A DNA stretch of 64,000 nt. Origin: Bacteroidales bacterium (GTDB taxonomy: Bacteria > Bacteroidota > Bacteroidia > Bacteroidales > UBA1402). Positions 56,096-64,000 of the stretch are shown piece by piece (the stretch's first letter is position 1; each line of letters begins with the position of its first letter). The position numbers and the translations under genes are program-made. The notes beneath the pieces were generated by a model. It saw only the letters and a list, made by a program, of their open reading frames with translations, did not search any database and was not told where the DNA came from. The stretch spans positions 1,099,219-1,163,218 of the forward strand of contig JAJFTH010000003.1 of the NCBI GenBank assembly GCA_021373135.1, given 5' to 3'.

Positions 56096-58285
56096 ATGAA
56101 AGCATTCAGAATGATACTTATCGCTACTTTCATTTCAGGAATAAATGCTCTTCTCATGGCTTCTACGACAAGCAAAGAAGAAGCATTACAGAAAGCGCAA
56201 CAATTTTATGCTGTTCATGTTCAGAAAGGTTTGAGAAGCGGTGTTGAGTTCCGGCTGGCTTATTCGGATACAAACAGGGATTCCGGCAAAGTTTCAACGT
56301 CAGATTCTGTCGGTTTCTATGTTTTCAATGCCGGATCCAATGGCGGATTTGTCATTGTTTCGGGAGATGATGCTGTCAGACCGATTCTGGCTTATTCGGA
56401 TGAAGGAAGTTTCCCGTCGGAAAATATCCCCGAAAACGTAAAAAATTGGCTGGATTACTATCATCATGAAATACAATATGCGGTTACCCAAGCCTCGTCT
56501 CAAGTATATAAAACAGAGAGCAGCCTTGGCTCCACTTATTCAGCCGTAGCACCTTTACTGGGGAAAATCAAGTGGAATCAGCTTACTCCGTATAATTTGC
56601 TATGTCCGTACGACAAAAAAAGTTCAGCGGAAACCGTGGTCGGATGTGTTGCATTGGCCATGGCTCAGGTGATGGATTATTATAAATGGCCGGAGAAAGG
56701 GACCGGATCCAATGCTTATTATCTTACGACATTGGATACAGTTGCAACTCTTGTTTCTGCCAATTTTGGGAATACCACTTATCAGTGGAATAAGATATTG
56801 GATTATTATGATCAAAATGCTACTCCTGAACAAGACTCGGCAGTTGCAACATTGGCCTACCATTGCGGAGTGGCTTGTCATATGGAATACGGTACGGCAG
56901 CGTCAGGAGGTAGCTCTGCCTATTCCAACGATGCCGGTACGGCCATGATTAAATATTTTGGGTATGACCCTGATTTACAAATGCTCACGCGATCTTATTA
57001 TGATTTGGCTTCCTGGACTGAAATCATGTTGAATGAACTGGATGCAGACCGACCGATTCTTTATGGTGGATCTTCAGTTTATGGTGGACACGAGTTTGTT
57101 TGTGACGGTTATGACAATGACGGTTTTTTCCATTTCAATTGGGGATGGGGTGGCAGTGCCGATGGCTATTATTCGATCAGTACCCTGGATCCTTTTAGTT
57201 ATGACACAGGAACATCGACACTTGGATTTTCTCAAAATCAGGATATGATCATAGGTATACAAAAGCCCGATGGAATCAACAAAGAGAACTATGAGATGTG
57301 CATGGCCAAAAAACTGACCAGCAACAAGACATCGATCAATGCGATCAGTGCTGATGTCTTTAACATAAACTTTGGTTACTTCAACATGGGAGTGAACGTC
57401 TTCAATGGTTCCGTTGCTGCAGCTTTGTACAAAGACGAATCATTCCTGAAGACGATCTCAACGGAAAATTCGGTAAAACATAACTCATCTTATGGTTATA
57501 GTTCCTATGATTTGAACGGCCTGTCCCTTTCCGGATTGACAGATGGAAAATACAAGTTGTATCTTGTTTATAAACCGGTAGGAAGCAATACTTGGTCTAA
57601 ATTCAGAGGCAATGCCATGTATAATAACAACCTTGATATTTCCATCAGCCGCGAAAAAGCGACTGTGACTGTTCCGGCCTTCAAACCGGATTTGGTGTTG
57701 ACTTCTGCTGTTCAACCCATAGGAAATATCTATCAGAACAGAACCGGGCGTTTTTCTGTTTCTGTCAAGAACAAGGGTGCTGAGTATAATTCTTATATGT
57801 CTGTAATGATTTATTCAGCCACGAATCCTGCCGTCAGCCAATATTTGGACAATGTCCTGGCCGTTATTGAAAAAGATGATACGAAGACGCTGGAAATTCC
57901 CGGACTCATCGAACTTGCCCCCGGCACCTATTATGCCTATGCTTTGTATGACAGCACTTCAGACTTTGATGCCAATGGATTTAAGGAGGTGGCAGATTCT
58001 TCTTTTAGTCCTTTGCCGTTCACCATTTATGAAGAACCAGATGCTTCTGCCCTGACGCTTAATAAAAAAATCAGTCTGAATTTACGTACCAATCCTGTTG
58101 GAGCGTCCATAGAAATCGTTTCGGACGAAACAGTCCTTCAGGCTGATATTTACAACATGAACGGACAATTGCTCGGTCGGTTCAGAAATTCAGCAACACT
58201 TCCTGCAGGCAACCTTGGCAAAGGCGTATATGTCTTGCGTGTCACAACGGAAAGTGGTATCAAAACGATTCGTTTCATCAAGTGA
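56096..58285 (+). CDS. C10 family cysteine protease (streptopain-like) with T9SS signal
   Basis: A 729-residue secreted protease. A signal peptide (about residues 1-22), a Spi-type propeptide (about 25-130) and a peptidase C10 domain follow in order. The catalytic residues are Cys184 in VVGCVALAMAQ and His332 in GGHEFVCDGY, with the later FHFNWGWGGSADGYY. Beta-sandwich modules come next, and a type A T9SS sorting domain closes the protein (IYNMNGQLLG, GVYVLRVTTESG). It resembles prtT or interpain-type proteases. It should be secreted and attached to the cell surface. It is complete. Confidence 0.93.
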   Translation: MKAFRMILIATFISGINALLMASTTSKEEALQKAQQFYAVHVQKGLRSGVEFRLAYSDTNRDSGKVSTSDSVGFYVFNAGSNGGFVIVSGDDAVRPILAYSDEGSFPSENIPENVKNWLDYYHHEIQYAVTQASSQVYKTESSLGSTYSAVAPLLGKIKWNQLTPYNLLCPYDKKSSAETVVGCVALAMAQVMDYYKWPEKGTGSNAYYLTTLDTVATLVSANFGNTTYQWNKILDYYDQNATPEQDSAVATLAYHCGVACHMEYGTAASGGSSAYSNDAGTAMIKYFGYDPDLQMLTRSYYDLASWTEIMLNELDADRPILYGGSSVYGGHEFVCDGYDNDGFFHFNWGWGGSADGYYSISTLDPFSYDTGTSTLGFSQNQDMIIGIQKPDGINKENYEMCMAKKLTSNKTSINAISADVFNINFGYFNMGVNVFNGSVAAALYKDESFLKTISTENSVKHNSSYGYSSYDLNGLSLSGLTDGKYKLYLVYKPVGSNTWSKFRGNAMYNNNLDISISREKATVTVPAFKPDLVLTSAVQPIGNIYQNRTGRFSVSVKNKGAEYNSYMSVMIYSATNPAVSQYLDNVLAVIEKDDTKTLEIPGLIELAPGTYYAYALYDSTSDFDANGFKEVADSSFSPLPFTIYEEPDASALTLNKKISLNLRTNPVGASIEIVSDETVLQADIYNMNGQLLGRFRNSATLPAGNLGKGVYVLRVTTESGIKTIRFIK

Positions 58286-58460
58286 ATATGTCCTCCATTC
58301 GTTCGTAGGATCGGATAAATCCTGAAAGCGCGAATATCGTTAGTACTTGTCTTTATAATAATTATGTTGTTTGTTCCTATGGTTTTAAAAGCAAAAAAGT
58401 GTATTTTTGTCAATCATATAGATTTGCCGTAAACTTTAGGATTTTAATCAGAATATAAAA

Positions 58461-59480
58461 ATGGATAAGATTAACTGGTCAGAATTGTCGTTCGGGTATA
58501 TGCCGACCGATTACAATGTCCGTTGCTATTTTAGAAACGGAAAATGGGGAGAATTGGAAGTTTCAACCTCAGAAAACATTACCATGCACATGGCTGCTAC
58601 TTGTCTTCATTATGGGCAAGAAGCTTTTGAAGGCTTGAAAGCATTCAAAGGCGTTGACGGTAAAATCAGGATTTTCCGCTTGGACGAGAATGCAAAACGT
58701 ATGCAGTCTTCCTGCGAAATGATCATGATGGAAAAATTTCCGGTTGATATGTTTGAAGAAGCTATCCTGAAAGTGGTAAAAATGAACAAAAGATTTGTTC
58801 CGCCTTATGAATCCGGAGCATCCTTATATATCCGCCCATTATTGATCGGTACTGGTGCCAAGGTCGGTGTTTCTCCTGCCGATGAATATTTGTTCGTCGT
58901 TTTTGTAACACCGGTCGGGCCTTATTTCAAAGGTGGATTCCAAACAGCAAACATGGTCATCATGCGTGAATTCGACCGTTGTGCACCTCAGGGAACAGGT
59001 ACCGTCAAAATTGGCGGAAACTATGCCGCCAGTCTGAAATCAGGTGAAATAGCACATCAGAAAGGTTATTCATCTGTGTTGTATCTCGATTCCAAAGAAA
59101 AGAAATACATCGATGAATGTGGTGCTGCCAACTTTTTTATGATCAAGGGCAATACCTACGCTACACCGAGATCCAATTCGGTTCTTCCTTCCATCACCAA
59201 CAAGAGTCTTTGCCAATTGGCAGAAGATATGGGGATGACTGTTGAACGCCGCAAGATTACCGTTGAGGAACTTCCTGAATTTGAAGAGGTTGGCGCATGT
59301 GGTACAGCTGCGGTCATCACTCCGATCGAACGTATCGATGATGCTGATACCGGTAAGAGTTATGTATTTGCAAAAGACGGTGTACCTGGAAAAGTTTGCC
59401 GGAAGCTTTATGATGCTTTACGTGCCATTCAATATGGTGAAGCTCCCGACCATTACGGCTGGACTACGATTGTAGAATAA
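58461..59480 (+). CDS. ilvE: branched-chain amino acid aminotransferase
   Basis: A 339-residue class IV aminotransferase for Leu, Ile and Val. The PLP lysine is Lys183 in VKIGGNYAAS. The loop DECGAANFF and the TPRSNSVLPSITNKSL block fit the eukaryote-like BCAT type found in Bacteroidetes. It is complete and stands 23 bp before trmB. A TAGATTTG at 58419-58426 may be its -7 box. Confidence 0.95.
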   Translation: MDKINWSELSFGYMPTDYNVRCYFRNGKWGELEVSTSENITMHMAATCLHYGQEAFEGLKAFKGVDGKIRIFRLDENAKRMQSSCEMIMMEKFPVDMFEEAILKVVKMNKRFVPPYESGASLYIRPLLIGTGAKVGVSPADEYLFVVFVTPVGPYFKGGFQTANMVIMREFDRCAPQGTGTVKIGGNYAASLKSGEIAHQKGYSSVLYLDSKEKKYIDECGAANFFMIKGNTYATPRSNSVLPSITNKSLCQLAEDMGMTVERRKITVEELPEFEEVGACGTAAVITPIERIDDADTGKSYVFAKDGVPGKVCRKLYDALRAIQYGEAPDHYGWTTIVE

Positions 59481-59502
59481 AAAATCGCATTGATTCCATT
59501 TC

Positions 59503-60267
59503 ATGGGAAAAAATAAAATGCAAAAATTCGAAGACATGAACCATTTTCCTCATGTCTTCGAATTTGCTCAGTTTGAAGAACAGGATAGCCCGTTAAAAGG
59601 TCATTGGGGAGAGAAAGTCTTTAAGAATGACAGACCGATCGTCCTTGAACTGGGTTGCGGCAAGGGAGAATATGCCGTGGGTCTGGCTGAGCTTTATCCT
59701 GAGAAAAATTTTATCGGAGTCGATATTAAAGGTGCCAGAATGTGGACAGGTGCCAAAGAATCAGCAGAAAAAGGATTGAAGAACGTTGCTTTTTTGCGTA
59801 CGCATATCGAGTTTGTCAATAGATTTTTCGCAAATAGTGAAGTGTCGGAAATTTGGCTGACATTTCCGGACCCTCAAATGAAAAAAGTGCGCAAGCGTCT
59901 CACTTCCACACGTTTTATGGTCGATTACGAAAAGTTCATTGGCCCGGGTGGCCGGATCCATCTGAAAACCGACAGTCCGTTTATGTACCGGTATACGATG
60001 GAAATGATCAAAGTCAACCATTTGCCTGTCAAGTTCAGTACCGATGATTTGTACCATTGCAGCTGGGTTGACAAGATCTTGACCATTCAGACTTTTTATG
60101 AAAATCAGTGGCTTCAGCGTGGATTTGCCATTAAATATATTCAGTTTGAAATTCCTGCCGGAATTGAATGGAAAGAACCTGATGTGGAAATTGAGCCTGA
60201 TCCGTACCGCAGTTTTGGACGAAGCGCGCGCAATCTTCCGGTCGATAAACAAACAATTTTAAGATGA
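59503..60267 (+). CDS. trmB: tRNA (guanine46-N7)-methyltransferase
   Basis: A 254-residue SAM-dependent methyltransferase modifying G46 of tRNA. The SAM motif is [15 protein letters not shown], and the family block is [15 protein letters not shown] near the middle, with HLKTDSPFM further on. It overlaps the mrp gene by 4 bp (ATGA), so translation is coupled, a pairing I recall from other Bacteroidales. Confidence 0.95.
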   Translation: MGKNKMQKFEDMNHFPHVFEFAQFEEQDSPLKGHWGEKVFKNDRPIVLELGCGKGEYAVGLAELYPEKNFIGVDIKGARMWTGAKESAEKGLKNVAFLRTHIEFVNRFFANSEVSEIWLTFPDPQMKKVRKRLTSTRFMVDYEKFIGPGGRIHLKTDSPFMYRYTMEMIKVNHLPVKFSTDDLYHCSWVDKILTIQTFYENQWLQRGFAIKYIQFEIPAGIEWKEPDVEIEPDPYRSFGRSARNLPVDKQTILR

Positions 60268-61391
60268 CACTATATCCGAAATTGATTCTTGACGCCCTGA
60301 CCAATGTACGTTATCCGGGTACAGGAAAAGACCTCGTTTCTGCCGGTATGGTTGAAGACAACATCCGGATAGATGGAAACAGAGTCAGTTTTTCACTCAA
60401 ATTTGAAAAGCCCAACGATCCTTTCATCAAATCGGTGGTGAAGGCTGCAGAAACAGCCATCCATACTTTTGCAGATAAAGAGGCAGAGGTGACGATTGAT
60501 GTAAAAACCAAGCAATTGACCCGTCCGAATCCGGACAAGCTTTTACCGAAAGTGAAAAATATCTTAGCCATTTCTTCCGGAAAAGGCGGGGTAGGGAAGT
60601 CCACTATTTCTGCCAATCTGGCTGTCTCTTTGGCAGCAATGGGGTACAAGGTCGGTTTGCTGGATGCGGATATTTTCGGCCCTTCCATCCCCAAGATGTT
60701 TGATATGGAAAAAGCCAGACCGGTACTTGTAAAGGTAGATGGACGTGATCTGATTGAACCTGAGGAAAAATACGGTGTTAAGATTTTGTCCATTGGATTT
60801 TTTGTCAATCCGAACGATGCTGTCGCATGGAGAGGCGGCATGGCATCCAATGCGCTCAAACAGCTTATTGCCGATGCAAATTGGGGAGAGCTGGATTATT
60901 TTCTGATTGATTTGCCTCCCGGGACCAGTGACATTCAGCTGACGTTGGTACAGATGCTGTCCATTACGGGAGCCGTGGTGGTCAGCACTCCTCAGCAGGT
61001 GGCTCTTGCTGATGCCCGTAAAGGTATCAGCTTGTTTCAGGGCGAAAAGGTCAAAGTTCCGGTTTTGGGTTTGGTGGAAAATATGGCCTGGTTTACACCG
61101 GCAGAATTGCCATCCAATCGTTATTACCTTTTCGGACAAGAAGGATGTAAGCAGTTGGCGGAAGAAATGAATTTGCCTTTACTGGGTCAGATACCTATTG
61201 TGCAAGGCATTTGTGAGTCGGGGGACAGTGGTATACCTGTTGCGTTGAATGCGGATTCTGTTACCGGTATGGCATTCATGCATCTGGCAAAGAATGTTGT
61301 TGAACAGACAGAATATAGAAATAGTCATACAGCTCCTACGGAAAGAGTAGTTGTGAAAAATGATATCCTTTCTAAACATGCAAACACTTGA
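60264..61391 (+). CDS. mrp: Mrp/NBP35 family iron-sulfur carrier ATPase
   Basis: A 375-residue ATPase that carries or assembles Fe-S clusters. An N-terminal MIP18-like domain (about residues 1-85) precedes the P-loop with GKGGVGKST (residues 106-114) and [10 protein letters not shown]. The segment [13 protein letters not shown] takes the place where many Mrp proteins have a CxxC; I recall the same in other Bacteroidetes. It overlaps trmB by 4 bp, and the following gene starts with a TTGA overlap. Confidence 0.93.
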   Translation: MTLYPKLILDALTNVRYPGTGKDLVSAGMVEDNIRIDGNRVSFSLKFEKPNDPFIKSVVKAAETAIHTFADKEAEVTIDVKTKQLTRPNPDKLLPKVKNILAISSGKGGVGKSTISANLAVSLAAMGYKVGLLDADIFGPSIPKMFDMEKARPVLVKVDGRDLIEPEEKYGVKILSIGFFVNPNDAVAWRGGMASNALKQLIADANWGELDYFLIDLPPGTSDIQLTLVQMLSITGAVVVSTPQQVALADARKGISLFQGEKVKVPVLGLVENMAWFTPAELPSNRYYLFGQEGCKQLAEEMNLPLLGQIPIVQGICESGDSGIPVALNADSVTGMAFMHLAKNVVEQTEYRNSHTAPTERVVVKNDILSKHANT

Positions 61392-62308
61392 AAAATCAAT
61401 CTTCTAACATAAAATCGTCAATTTATTGGAGGGGCTTGTCTCTTCTCTTTTGTTTTCTGGTGACATTGTCTGCAAATGCCATGATTCCTGAATGGTGGAA
61501 AGAGGTGCACCATTACAATGAAGCGACGGATTGGCATGAATATTATACCTATACCACTTCCTATTTTGGACCCAATGCCATCCCTGTTCCTGAAATTCTT
61601 GATGGCCGCATTCCAAAAACACACAAGGAAGAGGTGTCAACCGACTTTTTCTGGGGTTTCGGAGACCAAACTCAAAGTTTGTCTACCCGCTTGACTTATA
61701 CCTTGATTCCCGGAAGGTTTGCCGTCAGTGGCTTTGGCGTTTTGGCAGAACATTACAAAACAACTATGGAAGTCAGGGATCAACGGGCTTCTATGGAAAA
61801 AGACGGAGAGGAAACCTTGCTCATCGGTGACTTTTGTATTTCAACGCTCCTCAGGTTGTTTCAGGAAAAAAAATATTGCCCCGACGTCGTTTTGGAAATC
61901 GCGTTGAAGACTGCATCCAGTGAAACTCCGAGAAGTGCCCGCTATATCGATTCTCCCGGTTATTATTTTGATTTCACGACAGGTAAATCTCTATATTTTA
62001 AACATTCATACATCAATGAGCTTCGTTTGGTCGGAATGATTGGATTTTTAAGTTATCAGTTACAGAATTCCCAACAAAATGATGCTCCGCTTTTTGGCGG
62101 GAAAATGGTTCTTTCTTCCGACAAGTGGTCTTTGGAAAACGGGATAGCCGGTTATAGCGGTTGGCTCGGTCAGGGTGATTGTCCGCTCGTTTTGCGAAGT
62201 AAGCTGAATATGAAATCCGGCTCTTGGACCTATTTTTTTCAATATCAACATGCATTGCGGGATTATCCTTTTCGCCGGATTCAAGTAGGCGTCAATTTTG
62301 ATTTTTAA
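61388..62308 (+). CDS. exported protein, probable outer-membrane barrel
   Basis: A 306-residue protein with a signal peptide (about residues 1-31, ending near ANAM) and mostly beta-strand content, ending in FDF, the terminal aromatic pattern of outer-membrane barrels. No domain was recognised. The start is a TTG overlapping the mrp stop codon as TTGA; the only later ATG falls at the signal peptide cleavage point, so the TTG is needed for export. The neighbours do not reveal a function. Confidence 0.7.
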   Translation: MKNQSSNIKSSIYWRGLSLLFCFLVTLSANAMIPEWWKEVHHYNEATDWHEYYTYTTSYFGPNAIPVPEILDGRIPKTHKEEVSTDFFWGFGDQTQSLSTRLTYTLIPGRFAVSGFGVLAEHYKTTMEVRDQRASMEKDGEETLLIGDFCISTLLRLFQEKKYCPDVVLEIALKTASSETPRSARYIDSPGYYFDFTTGKSLYFKHSYINELRLVGMIGFLSYQLQNSQQNDAPLFGGKMVLSSDKWSLENGIAGYSGWLGQGDCPLVLRSKLNMKSGSWTYFFQYQHALRDYPFRRIQVGVNFDF

Positions 62309-62327
62309 ACGCAGAATTTTTCCTGTC

Positions 62328-62822
62328 ATGAAAAAATATCTTGCTATCCTCTTTTTTGTTTCCTTAATTTTTGTTTCGTATTCCTGTGCCGGAAGACAAA
62401 TGAAGAGGGAAAAAATAAATGCACAAATACTAAATAATCAATATATGAAAGCTCTTTTACCGGAAGAAAAGGCCGTCATCATCGATAAAGGGACAGAACG
62501 TCCTTTTTCGGGGATTTATGAGAAAAGCAATGAAAAGGGAACATACCTGTGCAAACAATGTCAGGCACCTTTGTTCAGGTCTGAAGACAAGTTTGATGCC
62601 GGTTGTGGCTGGCCAAGCTTTGATGATGAAATTGACGGTGCTGTGAAAAAATCGCCCGATGCCGACGGACGAAGAACAGAAATTACCTGCGCCAAATGCG
62701 GGGCACATCTGGGACATGTCTTTGTTGGCGAAGAATTTACCAATAAAAATACCCGACATTGCGTGAATTCTGTTTCAATGGAATTTATACCCGCTAAGAA
62801 AACCGGGCAATCATCGAAATGA
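62328..62822 (+). CDS. msrB: peptide-methionine (R)-S-oxide reductase, lipoprotein form
   Basis: A 164-residue MsrB that repairs R-methionine sulfoxide in proteins. The zinc pairs are CKQC and CAKC, and the catalytic cysteine is Cys145 in [11 protein letters not shown]. An N-terminal hydrophobic segment with a lipobox-like SYSC suggests a lipoprotein facing the periplasm, unlike cytosolic MsrB. The ATG at 62328 is preferred because it begins the signal peptide. It is the last gene before a convergent small cluster. Confidence 0.92.
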   Translation: MKKYLAILFFVSLIFVSYSCAGRQMKREKINAQILNNQYMKALLPEEKAVIIDKGTERPFSGIYEKSNEKGTYLCKQCQAPLFRSEDKFDAGCGWPSFDDEIDGAVKKSPDADGRRTEITCAKCGAHLGHVFVGEEFTNKNTRHCVNSVSMEFIPAKKTGQSSK

Positions 62823-62849
62823 GATAATTCCGGCAAAAAGGTATTGATG

Positions 62850-63284
62850 TTATTCTGACCCGGCTGCTTTTTCTTCCCCGGCGACATCCGGATCCACTGC
62901 CTTGTTTTCCACGAAAAGATTAATTTTATCAAACAGCCGGTTCAGATATGCCCGGATCGACTCAGCATTTTTGGCGATAAAGCCTGCCACACCGAACTGC
63001 ATAATCGTTCCCAGTATTCGGGTCAGAATATTACTCCCCGGGCGAACGATCAGCTTTTGGGTAAAATATCCGGAAAGAATGGATATAACGGTTTCCAGCA
63101 TCCCTGATCTGATCTCAACGGAACTTGAAATATCGCGGATTGTACTTTTTAACAGATTTACCGGCTTTAAACTCTCATAGGTAAGCCGAAGATGCTCTTT
63201 TAAAATCTTTTCTTCTTCAGCCTGTTTTATCTCCAGTAACCGAATGGATTCCCTGAGTGAATCGACTGCACTTTGTTTTCCCAT
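62850..63284 (-). CDS. small protein with coiled coil and membrane segment, unknown
   Basis: A 144-residue protein I do not recognise. Residues about 1-45 are charged and helical, and residues about 80-110 contain a weak hydrophobic segment (IMQFGVAGFIAKNAES). It starts 2 bp after the stop of a holin-X-like gene and is the last of three small envelope-type genes. A membrane-associated stress role is a guess from that company. Confidence 0.65.
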   Translation of the reverse strand: MGKQSAVDSLRESIRLLEIKQAEEEKILKEHLRLTYESLKPVNLLKSTIRDISSSVEIRSGMLETVISILSGYFTQKLIVRPGSNILTRILGTIMQFGVAGFIAKNAESIRAYLNRLFDKINLFVENKAVDPDVAGEEKAAGSE

Positions 63285-63286
63285 AA

Positions 63287-63628
63287 TTAATCAAGGACTT
63301 GAGTGATAATTGAATTATTTACCGGCCTCTTTATTAATTGCTTCCGGAAGACACCGAACACAAGGGCTAAGATGCCGTAAAATCCGGCTATCACAAAAAA
63401 ACCATAACAGGATTTGCCCAACAGATCTCCCAGCCAGAGAGCTATCCCAATATTCAGTATAAGAAAAAACAAGGTCGCAAAAATAACGATGATCAGCCAT
63501 GACACCAGATCGGAAGCAACGTTTGCCGTTTTATCCAGTGTTTTCAATTTTAGTAATTCCAGCGTTGTCTTACCGTATTGCTCCCCTTTTTCAATTAACG
63601 ATTCAATCAAAGTCTCCCTTTCATCCAT
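63287..63628 (-). CDS. holin-X/DUF1469-like membrane protein
   Basis: A 113-residue protein with an N-terminal amphipathic helix (about residues 1-40) and two transmembrane helices (about 42-65 and 70-95) joined by a short polar turn. This is the plan of the phage-holin superfamily III (DUF1469) proteins found in non-phage settings next to YtxH genes. No lysis gene is near, so a housekeeping envelope role is more likely than lysis. It begins about 30 bp after a terminator hairpin that follows the YtxH gene. Confidence 0.75.
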   Translation of the reverse strand: MDERETLIESLIEKGEQYGKTTLELLKLKTLDKTANVASDLVSWLIIVIFATLFFLILNIGIALWLGDLLGKSCYGFFVIAGFYGILALVFGVFRKQLIKRPVNNSIITQVLD

Positions 63629-63659
63629 AGTTCCGTTTTCAGTTTAATTCATTTACTGC

Positions 63660-63692
63660 AAAAAAGCATGTTACCGGATTCCGGTAACATGC
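63660..63692 (-). terminator. intrinsic terminator after the YtxH gene
   Basis: A perfect 12-bp stem (63666-63677 with 63681-63692) and an ATT loop are followed on the minus strand by six T (63665-63660). It lies 14 bp after the YtxH stop and so should separate, or partly limit, transcription of the two downstream genes. Confidence 0.85.
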
Positions 63693-63705
63693 AACTAAAA
63701 TAAAA

Positions 63706-63969
63706 CTAAATCTGTGCCTTTACGTCCTCAACTTTTCCTTTGGCATCAGCCGCCATTTTGTCGGCTTTTGCTTTAGTGGCATCCATTTTTTTGGTTACCT
63801 CATCAAGCATATCGTTGAACTTCTTCTGAATGCCATCCACATAATCCTCACCTTTTTCCACAATCTTTCTGCGGGTTTCACTTCCTTTATCGGGAGCAAA
63901 TAAAATTCCCACTAATGCACCGGCAGCTACACCTGCCAAAACGCCTAATAAAATTTTTCCTGAACTCAT
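63706..63969 (-). CDS. YtxH domain protein
   Basis: An 87-residue protein with one N-terminal transmembrane helix (ILLGVLAGVAAGALVGILFAP) and a charged C-terminal coiled coil rich in Lys, Asp and Ala. The motif APDKGSETR is typical of YtxH proteins, which are small stress-linked proteins. A strong terminator follows. Only 31 bp of the upstream region are in the window. Confidence 0.88.
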   Translation of the reverse strand: MSSGKILLGVLAGVAAGALVGILFAPDKGSETRRKIVEKGEDYVDGIQKKFNDMLDEVTKKMDATKAKADKMAADAKGKVEDVKAQI

Positions 63970-64000
63970 AATGCTAAATTTTAATTGTTTATCAATATAC

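Overview
The window comes from the chromosome of a Bacteroidota bacterium, most likely order Bacteroidales. Several things point there: two proteins with C-terminal type IX secretion (T9SS) sorting domains, two large TonB-dependent outer-membrane receptors with carboxypeptidase-like N-terminal domains, promoter boxes of the TAnnTTTG class instead of sigma-70 -10 boxes, a general lack of Shine-Dalgarno sequences, and Bacteroidetes-specific families (DUF3822, DUF5683, DUF6056, DUF3943, DUF6263). The genus cannot be fixed from sequence alone.

Layout. 1-4.9 kb: an exported glycan-degrading trio (GH20 hexosaminidase, phosphodiester-glycosidase lipoprotein, SGNH esterase). 4.9-7.0 kb: a short remnant of an ABC-F ATPase gene, a DUF6056 membrane protein and tRNA-Pro(GGG). 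7.1-12.6 kb: aroB, cardiolipin synthase, rsmD, DUF3822 and a RecD-like helicase. 12.7-16.8 kb: a five-gene run (cytidylyltransferase, SDR reductase, CDP-alcohol phosphotransferase, flippase-like protein, lysophospholipid acyltransferase) that reads as a lipid headgroup pathway. 16.9-21.0 kb: alaS divergent from an M23 peptidase and a MerR regulator. 21.0-27.0 kb: a minus-strand run parA-parB-DUF5683-mltD-rsh linking chromosome segregation, wall turnover and the stringent response.

27.2-32.3 kb: surE-lpxB, then a GT39/GtrA/GT2 module for polyprenyl-phosphate-linked sugar transfer to the envelope. 32.3-38.0 kb: GNAT, MscS channel, TonB receptor and metY. 38.0-41.4 kb: a palindromic MITE-like element and a complete group II intron that separates a PAP2 phosphatase gene from its apparent promoter. 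41.5-46.4 kb: a TetR regulator and a 1408-residue radical-dehydratase-activase-like protein. 46.7-55.9 kb: T9SS LRR protein, DUF3943, TonB receptor, DUF6263, DUF2461 and a crtI-crtB carotenoid pair. 56.1-62.8 kb: a T9SS-secreted C10 protease, ilvE, trmB, mrp, an outer-membrane-type protein and a lipoprotein MsrB. 62.8-64.0 kb: a small YtxH/holin-like envelope cluster.

Most of the window is ordinary core chromosome. The parts most worth a second look are the lipid headgroup cluster (with an unusual active-site spacing in its transferase), the group II intron placed in a promoter-to-gene gap with readable EBS1/IBS1 pairing, the 186-bp palindromic element, and the ABC-F gene remnant. I saw no CRISPR array, phage, or rRNA.
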